Positions 45,032 through 55,357 are shown, counted from the stretch's first letter. The stretch: 64,000 nucleotides of DNA from Methylothermaceae bacterium (GCA_026981855.1 JALSIB010000009.1:1-64000), one strand, 5' to 3'. Notes: generated by a model from the sequence alone, not told the origin. Program-made: numbers and translations.

Positions 45032-45711
45032 TGGACCCGGCATTGCGGCTCAAATATCTGGAAGCCATGGGCGTGCCGGTGTGGATACGCCGGGAACCGG
45101 AAACGGACGGCGGTGACGAGGGCTGCCGGAAAAATGACGATGAAGCGCTTTGGCTTCAACTGGAAGAAGAAATCGCCCGTTGCACCAGATGTTCCCTGCA
45201 CCGTACGCGTACCCATGTCGTGCCGGGTGTGGGAAATCATCACGCCGAATGGATGTTGATCGGAGAGGCGCCGGGGGAACAGGAGGATCTCAAGGGGGAG
45301 CCTTTCGTGGGCCGGGCGGGGCAGTTGTTGACGGAAATGCTGCGGGCCTTGGGACTGGATCGTGAGCAGGTGTTCATTACCAACGTGTTGAAATGCCGCC
45401 CACCGGGAAACCGTGACCCGAAACCTGACGAGGTGGTGGCCTGCGAGCCTTTCCTGATGCGCCAGATCGCCTTGATTCGACCCCGGATCATCCTCGCGGT
45501 GGGGCGTATCGCGGCACAAAACCTGCTCAAGACCACCACGCCCTTGGGGCGTCTGCGCGGCAGGGTACACCGTTATGATGAGATTCCATTGGTGGTGATT
45601 TATCACCCCGCCTACTTGCTGCGTAATCCGGCAGCCAAGCGCCAGGCCTGGGAAGACCTGAAGTTTGCCTGGCGAGTCTACAGTGAAAACAGACAGGGGA
45701 ACCATGGATAA
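45031..45711 (+). CDS. Family 4 uracil-DNA glycosylase
   Basis: A 226-residue iron-sulfur DNA repair protein that removes uracil. The core holds the cluster cysteines in CTRCSLHRTRT (about residues 50-60) and later NVLKCRPPGN and DEVVACEPFLM. The uracil pocket motif is LIGEAPGEQEDLKGEPFVGR near 73, and the C-terminal IYHPAYLLRNP near 190 carries the H-P motif. The start is GTG, overlapping the leuA stop by one base. The 45 residues before the cysteine motif are a charged linker usual in proteobacterial members. Confidence 0.92.
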   Translation: MDPALRLKYLEAMGVPVWIRREPETDGGDEGCRKNDDEALWLQLEEEIARCTRCSLHRTRTHVVPGVGNHHAEWMLIGEAPGEQEDLKGEPFVGRAGQLLTEMLRALGLDREQVFITNVLKCRPPGNRDPKPDEVVACEPFLMRQIALIRPRIILAVGRIAAQNLLKTTTPLGRLRGRVHRYDEIPLVVIYHPAYLLRNPAAKRQAWEDLKFAWRVYSENRQGNHG

Positions 45712-46621
45712 GCTGACCAGCATGAAAGTCTTTGCCCGGGTGGCCAAGAGTGGCAGTTTCGCGGGTGCCGCCAAGGAGCTGGGAATATCCCGGGCGATGG
45801 CGACCAAGCACGTCATGTTTTTGGAAAACAGTCTCGGGGTGCGCTTGCTGAATCGGACCACCCGCAAGATCAGCCTCACCGAGGCGGGAACGGCTTATCT
45901 GGAGCGGTGCCAGCAGATTTTAGAGGATATCGAAGAAACCGAACTCTCCGTCACCCAGCTGCACACCGAGCCACAGGGGTTGCTCAGGATATCGACGCCC
46001 CCCTTTTTCGGCACTTTTCATCTGGCGCCCACCATCGCGGCTTATCTGGAGCAATATCCAAAAGTGCGGGTGGACCTGGTGGTCAGGGGTGGGTTGGTGG
46101 ATGTGGTCGCCGAAGGTTTGGATCTTGCCATCCGCTTGGGGGAGCAGCCCGATTCGAGTCTCATCGCCAGGCGGCTCGCTTCCTCTCCGCGGGTTGTCTG
46201 TGGCGCGCCGGCTTATTTCGACAAGCATGGCGTTCCCGAGAGCCCGCAGGATTTGCGGCAGCATAACTGTCTGGTCAACTGGGGGTTCGAGCCCCACGAT
46301 TACTGGCGCTTTACGGATCCCGACGGCGAGACGATCACGGTGCGGGTCTCCGGGAACTTCCAGGCCAACACTGCCGATCCGTTGCGCTTGGCGGCCATTC
46401 ATGGTCTTGGACTGGTGGTGCTGCCGACCTATATCGTGGGGCAGGATCTGAGCAAGAACAGGTTGGTGACCGTGCTGGAGGATTATGGTTTGCCCTCCAT
46501 GGATATCTTCGCCGTTTATCCCCACAGACGCCATTTGTCCGCCAAGGTGCGTACCTTTCTGGATTTCCTTGCGGAAAGATTGCATCCGGTGCCCTATTGG
46601 GAAAAGTGGCGTGCGGCTTGA
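45704..46621 (+). CDS. LysR-family transcriptional regulator
   Basis: A 305-residue regulator started at ATG 45704 with AGGGGA upstream. The N-terminal winged helix (residues 1-60) has MKVFARVAKSGSFAGAAKEL and RLLNRTTRKISLTEAG. The C-terminal substrate-binding domain follows (about 90-300), with LRISTPPFFGTFHLAPTIAA. It belongs to the broad group of single-domain CrgA/AaeR-like regulators. It overlaps the glycosylase gene by eight bases and has no divergent partner, so the usual clue to its target is absent. Confidence 0.92.
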   Translation: MDKLTSMKVFARVAKSGSFAGAAKELGISRAMATKHVMFLENSLGVRLLNRTTRKISLTEAGTAYLERCQQILEDIEETELSVTQLHTEPQGLLRISTPPFFGTFHLAPTIAAYLEQYPKVRVDLVVRGGLVDVVAEGLDLAIRLGEQPDSSLIARRLASSPRVVCGAPAYFDKHGVPESPQDLRQHNCLVNWGFEPHDYWRFTDPDGETITVRVSGNFQANTADPLRLAAIHGLGLVVLPTYIVGQDLSKNRLVTVLEDYGLPSMDIFAVYPHRRHLSAKVRTFLDFLAERLHPVPYWEKWRAA

Positions 46622-46624
46622 CTG

Positions 46625-46987
46625 ATGGAGCGCAGAGGTTTTTTTCGCAAACAGGTGGATCTGCCGGGAGAGCTGATTCTCTCGAGCGGTACGCGCTTGC
46701 TTATCCGGGTGAGAGACGTTTCCGCAGGTGGGATGCAGATCCAGTGCGACGCTTTCGATGGTGAGGTGATCGCCCCGAACGGGAATTTTCTCGATCGGTT
46801 CGGCCGGCCGGTGGAAATGGATCTGGTGTTCGCTCCCGCTTCAGGCAAGGCGCTGGTGATGCATTGCCGGGTGGTTTTCGTCCGCCGGGTTTCCTGGGAC
46901 GAGTTCAGGATCGGTCTGCGTTATACCGATATGCTGCAACCGGAGCTGGCGGAGCTGAGAGATTTCATCCAGGGCGATCATCGATAA
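46625..46987 (+). CDS. PilZ-domain protein
   Basis: A 120-residue single-domain protein. The c-di-GMP motif pair is visible: an RxxxR in ERRGFFRKQVD (residues 2-12) and D-V-S-A-G-G-M-Q-I near residue 30, matching D/N-x-S-x-x-G. The end, FRIGLRYTDMLQPELAELRD, is the usual barrel-closing strand and helix. It likely binds c-di-GMP. It begins three bases after the LysR gene stop, so both are probably co-transcribed. Target unknown. Confidence 0.85.
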   Translation: MERRGFFRKQVDLPGELILSSGTRLLIRVRDVSAGGMQIQCDAFDGEVIAPNGNFLDRFGRPVEMDLVFAPASGKALVMHCRVVFVRRVSWDEFRIGLRYTDMLQPELAELRDFIQGDHR

Positions 46988-47001
46988 GCCCCGAAAGGGG
47001 C
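46988..47001. terminator. Short GNRA hairpin between convergent genes
   Basis: GCCCC, loop GAAA, GGGGC, in the 27-base gap between the PilZ gene and glnD. There is no T-run, so it may only mark transcript ends. Confidence 0.35.
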
Positions 47002-47014
47002 GAGGGGCGGTGAG

Positions 47015-49594
47015 TCAGGACAACTGCGCTTTCAGGCTTTCGGAGAGCGCCTCACGCAGCGCTTCTTCGTCCAGGGGGCGGTTGTCGTGACCGGTGATGC
47101 AGAAGACGTCTTCCGCCCGATTGCCGAGGGTGGCGATACGTGCATCGAGCAGTCGGATACCGAAGTGGTCGAAAATCTTGCCGACTTCCGCCAGTAAGCC
47201 GGGGCGGTCGGCGGCCACGAGTTCCAAGACGCTGTAACCCCGCCTTGAATCGTGGTGAAACTGAACTTTCACCGGCAGCGCAAAGTGTTTGAGATGCCGG
47301 CCTGGCCTGCGGTCGATTTTGAAGCAAAGGGGCTGCGGATCTTTGAGGCAGCGTTTGAGCCGGCTCGCGATCTGTTGTTCCCGAAGCAAATCCTTGACCG
47401 GCCTGCCATCCCGTTCCAGCACATGGAAACTGTTGATGACATATCCATCGCTGGAGGTTCTCAGTTTCGCCGCCAGAATGGTCAGCCCGAGCTGATCCAG
47501 ATGAGCGGCGATTTGAGCGAAGATGCCCTCGCGGTCTCTCATGTATATGAAGATCTCGGCACTGCCCCGGGCGTCGTGAGGGCGCACCAGCACCATCGGC
47601 AAGTGCTCTTCCGGCGTCATGTGAATGGCCAGGGTATGCCACGCGCATTCTTCCGGAAGGGTGCGGAGGAAATAATCGTCGTCGAAATGGCGCCAGATGC
47701 GCAAGGTGCTGTCGCCATTCAGACCCAGTCGTTCCAGCCTTGTCAAGGCTTCTTTTCTGGTGGCGTCGATGCGCTCCCTGCGGGCGGTCAAAGCCGTCTT
47801 CTCGCGCAATACTTTTCGGGTGCCGAGGAACAACTCCCTGAGCAGGGTATCGCGCCAGGAGTTCCACAGCGTGGGATTGGTGCCGCGGATGTCCGCGACG
47901 GTCAACAGGTACAGGTGATTCAGCCTTTCCTCCGATTCCACCTGGGCGGCGAATGCCTGGATGACTTCCGGATCCTGAATGTCCTTGCGTTGGGATGTTA
48001 CGGACATGATCAAGTGATTGCGCACCAGCCAGCAGATGAGGCGGGTATCCTTTTCCGGGATCTCGTGGCGCTGGCAGAAATCACGGGCCAGTCGTTCTCC
48101 TATGATCGAATGGTCGCCTCCCCGCCCTTTGCCCATGTCGTGATAGAGGCCGACCAGGTAAAGGATTTCGGGTTTGCCGATACGGGGGAAGATTTTGGCG
48201 GCGAAAGGAAGCTCCTCTCGGAAACGGGCAATGCCCATGCGGCGTAAATTGCGGACCACGAACAGGCTGTGTTCATCCACGGTATAGGCGTGAAAGAGGT
48301 CGTATTGCATTCGGCCGGCGATGTGGGCGAACTCCGGCAGGTACGCTGCCAACACCCCATAGCGGTTCATCCTTCTCAGCTGGTGGGTGATGCCTTCCGG
48401 TTGCCGGAAGATTTCCAGAAACAGCCTGCGGGCCTGGACGTTTTGGCGAAAATCGTCATCGATCAGATGGAGGTGCTGGCGGATGGCGCGGATGGTGTTG
48501 GCGCGGATACCCTTGAGGTGGGGCTGTTTTTGCAGCTGGAGGAAGATTTCCAGCAAACCCAGGGGGTGCTCCACGAACACGGCCGGGTGGCGAATCTCCA
48601 AATGCCCGTTGGTGATCTGGAAATGCATGTCGAGAGGTTCGGCTTCGGCGTGGAAATCCGGGCAGAGGGTTTCTTCGAGCATCTGCAACAGCATTTCGTT
48701 GAGCCGTTGAACACGCTGGGCGGTGCGAAAGTATGCCTGCATAAAAGCTTCCACCGCCGCGTTCCCCCCGCCCTCATATCCAAACCATTCCGCCAGGGTG
48801 CGCTGGTAATCGAACAGCAGTCTGTCCTCGCAACGGCCTGCCAGGATGTGCAAGGCGAAACGCAGCTTCCATAAGTATTGGAGATCCCGTTGCAGCTCGG
48901 CATATTCGTCCGCGGTCAATTCGCCCTGCTCCACCAGTTCAGAGAGCGTCGCGGCATTGGAATGGCGCTTGATGACCCAGGCGATGGTCTGAATGTCCCG
49001 CAACCCGCCGGGGCCTTCTTTGATGTTGGGTTCCAGGTTGTAAGCGGTATCGTGGCATTTGGCGTAACGGGCCTCCTGCTCTTTTCGTTTAGCCTGGAAA
49101 AATTCCCGGGAGGGCCAGATCCTGGTGGGCGCGATGCCTTCGTTCATGGCCTCAAAGAGTTGTGCATCGCCAGCGATCAAACGGGCATCCATAAGATTGG
49201 TGATGATGGTTTGATCCTTCTCGGCCGCTTCCACGCATTGCGTGACGGTGCGTACGCTGTGACCGGGTTGCAGGCCGATGTCCCACAGAAGGGTGAACAA
49301 GTGGCCCAGATTGCATTCCAGTTCCGCAGGTTCCTGCTCCGGCACCAGAATCAGGAGGTCGATGTCAGAGCAGGGATGAAGCTCACGGCGGCCATATCCG
49401 CCGACCGCCACCAGCGCCGCGTTTTTCTGGAACGGCCCCATGTAGTGGCGCCAGCAGGAAGACAGCAGTCCGTCGATGAATCGGGCCCGTGCGTGCAACA
49501 GTTCGACCACGGGGGTGCCCTGGTGAAAGCGTTTCTCCATCTCCGCGCGGAATGCCTGCAGGGCCTGTTTGAGATTCGCCGGATCTGTGTTCAA
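47015..49594 (-). CDS. glnD: Bifunctional uridylyltransferase/uridylyl-removing enzyme (PII regulator)
   Basis: An 859-residue nitrogen sensor that adds and removes UMP from PII proteins according to glutamine level. The nucleotidyltransferase has VGGYGRRELHPCSDIDLLIL near residue 66. The HD domain has YHDMGKGRGGDHSIIGERLA near 478. Two ACT domains close the protein (about 680-760 and 790-859), starting with EIFIYMRDREGIFAQIAAHL. The start appears to be a TTG at 49594, preceded by GGAA; no ATG fits the family N-terminus. map lies 12 bases upstream on the same strand. Confidence 0.96.
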   Translation of the reverse strand: MNTDPANLKQALQAFRAEMEKRFHQGTPVVELLHARARFIDGLLSSCWRHYMGPFQKNAALVAVGGYGRRELHPCSDIDLLILVPEQEPAELECNLGHLFTLLWDIGLQPGHSVRTVTQCVEAAEKDQTIITNLMDARLIAGDAQLFEAMNEGIAPTRIWPSREFFQAKRKEQEARYAKCHDTAYNLEPNIKEGPGGLRDIQTIAWVIKRHSNAATLSELVEQGELTADEYAELQRDLQYLWKLRFALHILAGRCEDRLLFDYQRTLAEWFGYEGGGNAAVEAFMQAYFRTAQRVQRLNEMLLQMLEETLCPDFHAEAEPLDMHFQITNGHLEIRHPAVFVEHPLGLLEIFLQLQKQPHLKGIRANTIRAIRQHLHLIDDDFRQNVQARRLFLEIFRQPEGITHQLRRMNRYGVLAAYLPEFAHIAGRMQYDLFHAYTVDEHSLFVVRNLRRMGIARFREELPFAAKIFPRIGKPEILYLVGLYHDMGKGRGGDHSIIGERLARDFCQRHEIPEKDTRLICWLVRNHLIMSVTSQRKDIQDPEVIQAFAAQVESEERLNHLYLLTVADIRGTNPTLWNSWRDTLLRELFLGTRKVLREKTALTARRERIDATRKEALTRLERLGLNGDSTLRIWRHFDDDYFLRTLPEECAWHTLAIHMTPEEHLPMVLVRPHDARGSAEIFIYMRDREGIFAQIAAHLDQLGLTILAAKLRTSSDGYVINSFHVLERDGRPVKDLLREQQIASRLKRCLKDPQPLCFKIDRRPGRHLKHFALPVKVQFHHDSRRGYSVLELVAADRPGLLAEVGKIFDHFGIRLLDARIATLGNRAEDVFCITGHDNRPLDEEALREALSESLKAQLS

Positions 49595-49606
49595 GTCGGT
49601 TTTTCC

Positions 49607-50425
49607 TTACATTTCCCTCGAGGTGCGGGGGAAAGTCTCTTCGGGGCGCAGCGTGAAGATCTCGAAGCCGTCCTCGGTGACCGCCAGCGTGTGTTCCCAC
49701 TGTGCGGACAGGCTGCGGTCCTTGGTCACCACGGTCCAGCCGTCCTTCAACAGCTTGACGTGCCGCTTGCCGGCGTTGACCATCGGCTCGATGGTGAAAG
49801 TCATGCCCGGAACCAGGATGATGCCGGTATCCGGCTTGCCGTAGTGGAGAACCTGGGGCTCTTCGTGAAAGCCCCGCCCGATTCCGTGGCCGCAGAACTC
49901 CCTCACCACAGAATACTGATGGGATTCCACATATTTTTGAATCGCCTGGCCTATCACGCCGAGATCGACGCCGGGCTTGACCTGTCTGATTCCCTCGTAC
50001 AATGCTTCCTGTGCCACTTTGACCAGGCGTCTGGCTTGGAGGGAAGGTTCACCGACGAAGAACATCTTGCTGGTGTCTCCATGCCAGCCGTCCTTGATGA
50101 CGGTGATGTCGATGTTGACGATGTCCCCTTTCTTGAGTTTTTTGCCTCCGGGAATACCATGGCACACTTGATGATTGACCGAAGTGCAGATGGATTTCGG
50201 GAAGCCTTTGTAATCGAGAGGCGCTGGAATGACCCGCTGCTCATTGACCATGTAATCATGACAGATTCGGTCCAGCTCCTCAGTGGTGACGCCAGGCCGG
50301 ACGTAGGGCGCGATCATGTCCAGCACTTCCGCGGCCAGCCGCCCGGCGGTACGCATTTTTTCCAATTCATCGGGGGTTTTGGGTCGGATGTTCAAGCCAG
50401 AAACCTTTCGTTGCCCGTGTTTCAT
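49607..50425 (-). CDS. map: Methionine aminopeptidase, type I
   Basis: A 272-residue metalloenzyme that removes the first methionine of new proteins. The metal ligands sit in VNIDITVIKDGWHGDTSKMF (two Asp), FCGHGIGRGFHEEPQVLHYG (His), MTFTIEPMVN (Glu) and SAQWEHTLAVT (Glu). I start at ATG 50425 (MKHGQRKVSGLNIRPKTPDE), which gives a usual length; the frame is open to 50476. It is divergent from rpsB and leads into glnD, as in E. coli. Confidence 0.97.
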   Translation of the reverse strand: MKHGQRKVSGLNIRPKTPDELEKMRTAGRLAAEVLDMIAPYVRPGVTTEELDRICHDYMVNEQRVIPAPLDYKGFPKSICTSVNHQVCHGIPGGKKLKKGDIVNIDITVIKDGWHGDTSKMFFVGEPSLQARRLVKVAQEALYEGIRQVKPGVDLGVIGQAIQKYVESHQYSVVREFCGHGIGRGFHEEPQVLHYGKPDTGIILVPGMTFTIEPMVNAGKRHVKLLKDGWTVVTKDRSLSAQWEHTLAVTEDGFEIFTLRPEETFPRTSREM

Positions 50426-50483
50426 ATTCGAGGTGATCTCCAGGGAGGATTGGGGGCGTGACGGTCGCCCGGTCAAGGAAACA

Positions 50484-50513
50484 TTGTCGGAGGGTGGCCA
50501 ATTATGGTATAAA
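50484..50513 (+). promoter_or_regulatory. Predicted rpsB promoter
   Basis: TTGTCG at 50484-50489 and TATAAA at 50508-50513 with an 18-base spacer, in the map/rpsB divergent gap. The start point would be near 50520. Confidence 0.6.
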
Positions 50514-50519
50514 TTGCTG

Positions 50520-50645
50520 CTATTTTAGCAATAATCCACACATCTATCGACACATTCGGATGGGTGCTTGTTCCCTGGTCGAGAGCGAGTTTCCGGATGG
50601 GATGGATGGAGGCCTAACCCTGATCTTACACGTGAGGAACGATCC
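50520..50645 (+). promoter_or_regulatory. rpsB leader, probable S2 feedback site
   Basis: About 125 untranslated bases precede rpsB. In gammaproteobacteria the rpsB leader is long and structured and lets ribosomal protein S2 repress rpsB-tsf. The length fits, but I could not draw the conserved fold with confidence. A short repeat TTGCT/AGCAA overlaps the presumed start point. Confidence 0.4.
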
Positions 50646-51407
50646 ATGGTAGACGTAACGATGCGCGAGCTTCTGGAGGCTGGCGTGCATTTTGGTCATC
50701 AAACCCGGTACTGGAATCCGAAAATGGCGCCGTACATCTATGGCGTACGCAGCGGAATTCACATCATCAACCTGGAAAAGACACTGCCACTTTTCCGCGA
50801 GGCGATGCGTTTTCTGGAGGAAACCGCGGCCAACAAAGGGGTGGTGCTGTTCGTTGGCACCAAAAAGACCGCCCGCAAGGCGGTGCAGGAAGAAGCGACA
50901 CGCTGCGGAATGCCTTATGTCAACTATCGCTGGCTGGGAGGCACCCTGACCAATTTCAAGACGATTCGTCAATCGGTCAAGCGGCTCAAGGAGCTTGAGG
51001 CGATGCGCGACGATGGGACGCTCAACCGTTTCAGCAAGAAGGAGGCCCTGACCCTGATGCGTGAGTTGGAGAAACTCGAGCGCAGCCTGGGGGGGATCAA
51101 AGACATGAACACATTGCCGGATGTCATGTTCATTCTCGATGTCGGCCAGGAAAATATCGCCGTCAAGGAGGCGCGCAAACTGGGGATTCCCATCGTCGGT
51201 GTCGTGGATAGCAACAACTCCCCCGACGGAATCGATTACATCATCCCGGGTAACGATGATTCCATCCGGGCCATTCAGTTGTATTGCAGCACCGCGGCCA
51301 CCTCAATTTTGGAGGGCAAGGCCAGTCAGGTGGAAATGGTGGCGGCCGAAGACGAGTTTGTCGAGGCTCCGGAAGAGGCTTCCGAGGCCGCTGCGGCATC
51401 CGAGTGA
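50646..51407 (+). CDS. rpsB: 30S ribosomal protein S2
   Basis: A 253-residue ribosomal protein with the canonical start [20 protein letters not shown], the middle motif [20 protein letters not shown] near residue 98 and [20 protein letters not shown] near 188. The C-terminal tail is acidic and Ala/Glu-rich. The start at ATG 50646 has GAGGAA upstream. It heads the rpsB-tsf-pyrH-frr group. Confidence 0.99.
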   Translation: MVDVTMRELLEAGVHFGHQTRYWNPKMAPYIYGVRSGIHIINLEKTLPLFREAMRFLEETAANKGVVLFVGTKKTARKAVQEEATRCGMPYVNYRWLGGTLTNFKTIRQSVKRLKELEAMRDDGTLNRFSKKEALTLMRELEKLERSLGGIKDMNTLPDVMFILDVGQENIAVKEARKLGIPIVGVVDSNNSPDGIDYIIPGNDDSIRAIQLYCSTAATSILEGKASQVEMVAAEDEFVEAPEEASEAAAASE

Positions 51408-51444
51408 CAAGTTACTAACAAGCGAATTCCCGACGAGGTAGAGA

Positions 51445-52332
51445 ATGACCAAGATTACCGCTGCAATGGTAAAAGAGCTGCGTGAACGGACCGGCTCTGG
51501 AATGATGGAGTGCAAAAAAGCCCTGGTTGAAGCCGGGGGTGACATCGATGCCGCAATCGAACAGATGCGCAAGTCCGGGCTTGCCAAGGCGGACAAGAAG
51601 GCCGGGCGTACCGCGGCTGAAGGCAAGATCGTCATCAAGGTGAGCGACGATGGCAAACGCGCTGTGATCCTGGAAATCAACAGCGAAACGGATTTTGTGG
51701 CCAAGAATGAGGATTTCCTCAATTTCGCCGACCAGGTCGCCAAGAGGGCTTTGGAGGCCGGGGCGCTGACCGTGGAGGAGTTGTTGCAGCTTCCCCTGGA
51801 AGAAGGCGGCCCCACCATTGAAGAGGCACGGCGCGAACTCATCGCAAAGCTGGGAGAAAACATCAATATCCGCCGCTTGATGCGTTTTGAGACCGAGTCA
51901 GGCAAGTTGGCCTGTTATCTCCATGGTAACCGGATCGGCGTGGTCGTGGAGATGGAAGGCGGGGACGATCAGTTGGCGAAAGACATTGCCATGCATGTGG
52001 CTGCCAGCAAGCCCGTCTGTGTGGATGAGTCCGGGGTGCCCGCGGAAACTCTGGCGAAGGAAAAAGAAATCTTTTCCGCCCAGGCGGAAGCCAGTGGAAA
52101 GCCGGCCAACATCATCGAGAAAATGGTGGAAGGGCGTTTGCGCAAGTTCCTCAAGGAAATTACCTTGCTTGGCCAGCCCTTCGTCAAGGATCCGGATCAG
52201 AGCGTGGAGCAACTGCTCAAAAGCAACGGGGCCACGGTGATCCATTTCGTGCGTTTCGAGGTGGGTGAGGGCATCGAAAAACAGGAAGCGGATTTTGCCG
52301 AAGAAGTGATGGCGCAGGTGCGCGGCGGTTGA
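51445..52332 (+). CDS. tsf: Elongation factor Ts
   Basis: A 295-residue exchange factor for EF-Tu. The start [20 protein letters not shown] holds the N-terminal UBA-like domain, followed by [20 protein letters not shown] near residue 80 (the T-D-F-V-A motif that contacts EF-Tu). The end [20 protein letters not shown] is typical. A GAGG site lies before the ATG. pyrH begins two bases after the stop. Confidence 0.99.
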   Translation: MTKITAAMVKELRERTGSGMMECKKALVEAGGDIDAAIEQMRKSGLAKADKKAGRTAAEGKIVIKVSDDGKRAVILEINSETDFVAKNEDFLNFADQVAKRALEAGALTVEELLQLPLEEGGPTIEEARRELIAKLGENINIRRLMRFETESGKLACYLHGNRIGVVVEMEGGDDQLAKDIAMHVAASKPVCVDESGVPAETLAKEKEIFSAQAEASGKPANIIEKMVEGRLRKFLKEITLLGQPFVKDPDQSVEQLLKSNGATVIHFVRFEVGEGIEKQEADFAEEVMAQVRGG

Positions 52333-52333
52333 T

Positions 52334-53059
52334 ATGAGCTCTCGCTATCGCCGGATCTTGCTGAAACTCAGTGGCGAAGCCTTGATGGGGCGGCGTGAAT
52401 GCGGGCTTGATGCCGAGCCGGTGCGTCGCCTCGCCTCCGAGATCGTGGAGTTGCGGGGGATCGGAGTGGAAGTCGGCCTTGTCATCGGCGGCGGCAATAT
52501 CATCCGCGGTGCTGAGAAGGCCGCCGAAGGGCTCGACAGGGTCACCAGCGATCATATGGGAATGCTTGCGACCGTGATCAACGCATTGGCCATGCAAGAC
52601 GCCATAGAGCATCTGGGGCAGCCGGTGCGGGTGATGTCGGCCCTGAAAATCAATCAGGTGTGCGAAGACTATATCCGCCGCCGGGCCGTCCGTCACCTGG
52701 AAAAAGGGCGGGTGGTCATTTTCGCTGCGGGTCTGGGCAATCCTTTCTTCACCACCGATTCCGCCGCCAGCCTCCGGGCCATCGAGATAGACGCCGATCT
52801 TCTGATCAAGGCGACCAAGGTGGATGGGGTCTACAGTGCCGATCCGGAGAAAGATCCGCAGGCGGAGCGAATCTCATACCTCACCTATGACGAGGCGCTC
52901 AAACGGCGGTTGGCGGTCATGGATACGACCGCTCTGGTGTTGTGCCGTGACCACGACCTGCCGTTGCGGGTGATGAATGTTTTCGAGCCTGGAGCGATCG
53001 TGCGGTTGGTTCAGGGTGAGGCGGTCGGTTCACTTATCGATACGGGCAAACGAAGATGA
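52334..53059 (+). CDS. pyrH: Uridylate kinase
   Basis: A 241-residue hexameric UMP kinase of the amino-acid-kinase fold. Motifs are [13 protein letters not shown] near residue 6, [10 protein letters not shown] near 50, [20 protein letters not shown] near 74 and [20 protein letters not shown] near 136, with the acceptor-site [14 protein letters not shown] near 163. It overlaps frr by four bases (ATGA). Confidence 0.98.
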   Translation: MSSRYRRILLKLSGEALMGRRECGLDAEPVRRLASEIVELRGIGVEVGLVIGGGNIIRGAEKAAEGLDRVTSDHMGMLATVINALAMQDAIEHLGQPVRVMSALKINQVCEDYIRRRAVRHLEKGRVVIFAAGLGNPFFTTDSAASLRAIEIDADLLIKATKVDGVYSADPEKDPQAERISYLTYDEALKRRLAVMDTTALVLCRDHDLPLRVMNVFEPGAIVRLVQGEAVGSLIDTGKRR

Positions 53060-53613
53060 TCGAAGAAATCTATAAAGAAACCAAGGCCAAGATGGAAAAG
53101 ACCGTGGCGGCGATCAAGCAGGATCTCGCCAAGATCCGCACCGGACGGGCACATCCCAGTTTGCTGGATCATGTCAAAGTAAGCTATTACGGTAGCGAAG
53201 TGCCCATCAGTCAGGTCGCCAACGTCACCACCGAAGACGCCCGCACCCTGGCGATCACGCCATGGGAGCGCGACATGATTCCGGTCGTCGAAAAAGCCAT
53301 CATGGAGTCGGACCTGGGTATCAACCCCCTGACCGCCGGTACGGTGATCCGGGTTCCCCTCCCCTCTCTGACCGAGGAACGGCGTCGGGAACTGATCAAA
53401 GTGGCCCGGCACGAGGCCGAGCAGGGACGGATCTCGATTCGTAATCTGCGGCGCGAGGCCAACGCTGAGCTCAAGGAGGCCCTGAAAGAGAAATTGATCA
53501 CCGAGGATGAGGAACGAAAAGGTGAAGAGCGGATCCAGAAATTGACCGATCAGTATATCGCACAGATCGATCGGTTGCTGGCGGACAAGGAAAAGGACCT
53601 CTTGTCCATCTGA
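53056..53613 (+). CDS. frr: Ribosome recycling factor
   Basis: A 185-residue protein that splits post-termination ribosomes with EF-G. The start [20 protein letters not shown] and the motif [20 protein letters not shown] near residue 25 are canonical, as is [20 protein letters not shown] near 115. It is the standard length. Confidence 0.99.
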   Translation: MIEEIYKETKAKMEKTVAAIKQDLAKIRTGRAHPSLLDHVKVSYYGSEVPISQVANVTTEDARTLAITPWERDMIPVVEKAIMESDLGINPLTAGTVIRVPLPSLTEERRRELIKVARHEAEQGRISIRNLRREANAELKEALKEKLITEDEERKGEERIQKLTDQYIAQIDRLLADKEKDLLSI

Positions 53614-53620
53614 CAAGCGT

Positions 53621-54397
53621 ATGAATCAGCCCTCATCGGACGATAGTCCCCTCTCTTCCCTGCCCCGCCACGTCGCCATCATCATGGATGGCAACGGGCG
53701 CTGGGCCAAGCGCCGGCTTTTGCCCCGTACCGCAGGCCACCGGGCCGGCGTTTCGGCGGTGCGAAAAACCGTGGAGCGATGCGCCAAACTGGGGGTTGAA
53801 GTCCTGACCTTGTTCGCCTTCAGCAGCGAGAACTGGCGCCGCCCGTCCGACGAGGTGGGTGTGTTGATGCGCTTGTTCGACCGGGCTCTGGCGCAGGAGG
53901 CCCAGCGCTTGCACGACAATGGCATAAGGCTTCGGGTGATCGGTGACCGAAGCGCTTTCTCCAGCCACTTGCAGAAACGGATCGCCGATACCGAGGCGCT
54001 GACTTGTGACAACCGGCGGATGACGCTGCTGATCGCCGCCAATTACGGTGGCCGCTGGGATATTACCCAGGCCGCCAGGCAATTGGCCGGCCGGGTGGAG
54101 CGGGGTGAAATCGCGGCGACAGAGATAAACGAGGAGATGCTGGCATCCCATCTGTCGTTTACGGGGCTGCCCGAGCCCGACTTGTTCATCCGCACCGGTG
54201 GCGAGCTTAGAATCAGCAATTTCCTGCTGTGGCAACTGGCCTATACCGAACTTTATTTCACCGACGTGCTGTGGCCTGATTTCGACGAGAGGGAACTGGA
54301 CAGGGCGATAGCGGAATACGCCAAGCGGGAACGCCGGTTCGGACATATCAGCGAGCAACTGACGGGGCAGTCACGACACGCTGTCACTTCGGCCTGA
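53621..54397 (+). CDS. uppS: Undecaprenyl diphosphate synthase
   Basis: A 258-residue cis-prenyltransferase that builds the C55 lipid carrier for cell-wall and surface polysaccharide synthesis. The catalytic motif is [16 protein letters not shown] near residue 17, with [20 protein letters not shown] near 36, [15 protein letters not shown] near 66 and the [20 protein letters not shown] segment near 186. It begins seven bases after frr and leads into cdsA, dxr and rseP, a common gammaproteobacterial order. Confidence 0.98.
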   Translation: MNQPSSDDSPLSSLPRHVAIIMDGNGRWAKRRLLPRTAGHRAGVSAVRKTVERCAKLGVEVLTLFAFSSENWRRPSDEVGVLMRLFDRALAQEAQRLHDNGIRLRVIGDRSAFSSHLQKRIADTEALTCDNRRMTLLIAANYGGRWDITQAARQLAGRVERGEIAATEINEEMLASHLSFTGLPEPDLFIRTGGELRISNFLLWQLAYTELYFTDVLWPDFDERELDRAIAEYAKRERRFGHISEQLTGQSRHAVTSA

Positions 54398-54445
54398 GAC
54401 GGATGCCGCCGGGAGCCACCATAACAATAAAGAGCATATTCGAGC

Positions 54446-55357
54446 ATGGTTGATATGACGACATCCAAAGCTTCCCTTCTGACCCATACCCTGACGCTGC
54501 GTATTCTCACTGCTGTGGTTCTGATACCGGTGGTGCTTGGGGCGGTGTACAAACTCCCGGTGAGCGGCTTCCTGATCGCCTGGGGCGTGGTGATTCTTGC
54601 GGCCGCCTGGGAGTGGAGCCGGTTGACCGGAATCGTGAATCCCCTTGGCCGGGTGGCGTTTGTGGCAATGGTTCTGACGGCGCAATTTCTGGCATGGTAC
54701 TGGCCAAAACTGTTAATGTGGGTTTCGGATTTGATCAACTGGCCGGAACTCGTCCGGGCGGTGGTGTTACTCGATCATATCGTCTGGCCCACCGTCGTTT
54801 TCTGGTTGTTGCTGGGGTTCGCCTTCCGCACCTGGCCGGAAAAAATGAAACAGAATCCCTGGCCAAAGGGCTTGAAAATATTCGTGGCGTGGTTCGTCCT
54901 GGTTACCGCTTGGTTGTTGGCCGGGAGATTGCGGGCGAATTTTGGCAACGCATCGATCATCTACCTGCTTTTTTTGATCTGGATAGCCGATACCGTGGCT
55001 TACTTCGTCGGGAAAAAGTGGGGCAGGACGCCATTGGTCCCGGCGATCAGCCCGGGCAAGACCATGGAAGGCGTATACGGGGCAGTATTGGCCACTGCGG
55101 CGTATGCGGCCGCGGTGGGGTATTTCATGGAATTTGAGACCAAGCTCATTCTCGATTTCACCATGCTCTCGGTGATCGCGGTGCTGGTGTCGATCTGTGG
55201 AGACCTTCTGATCAGCCTGTACAAACGCTGGTCCGGGGTCAAGGATTCCGGCAGATTGCTGCCCGGGCACGGGGGGCTGCTCGATCGTATCGACAGTCTG
55301 CTGGCTGCCAGCGCCGTCTTGTACGCGGGCTTTTTCGGGCGGGTGCTGTTTTGGTAA
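54446..55357 (+). CDS. cdsA: Phosphatidate cytidylyltransferase
   Basis: A 303-residue membrane enzyme that makes CDP-diacylglycerol, the precursor used by PssA and by the CDP-alcohol transferase later in this window. About eight hydrophobic segments are visible. The family signature near the C-terminus is [20 protein letters not shown] followed by [12 protein letters not shown] (about residues 257-288). The region [20 protein letters not shown] near 180 is also typical. dxr starts inside the last codons. Confidence 0.96.
   Translation: MVDMTTSKASLLTHTLTLRILTAVVLIPVVLGAVYKLPVSGFLIAWGVVILAAAWEWSRLTGIVNPLGRVAFVAMVLTAQFLAWYWPKLLMWVSDLINWPELVRAVVLLDHIVWPTVVFWLLLGFAFRTWPEKMKQNPWPKGLKIFVAWFVLVTAWLLAGRLRANFGNASIIYLLFLIWIADTVAYFVGKKWGRTPLVPAISPGKTMEGVYGAVLATAAYAAAVGYFMEFETKLILDFTMLSVIAVLVSICGDLLISLYKRWSGVKDSGRLLPGHGGLLDRIDSLLAASAVLYAGFFGRVLFW

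Noticed and set aside
43205-45043. A 612-codon open frame antisense to leuA
   Set aside because: Shadow of leuA; composition typical of reversed codons.
48878-50461. A 527-codon open frame antisense to glnD and map
   Set aside because: Spans two well-supported genes on the other strand and shows no motif.
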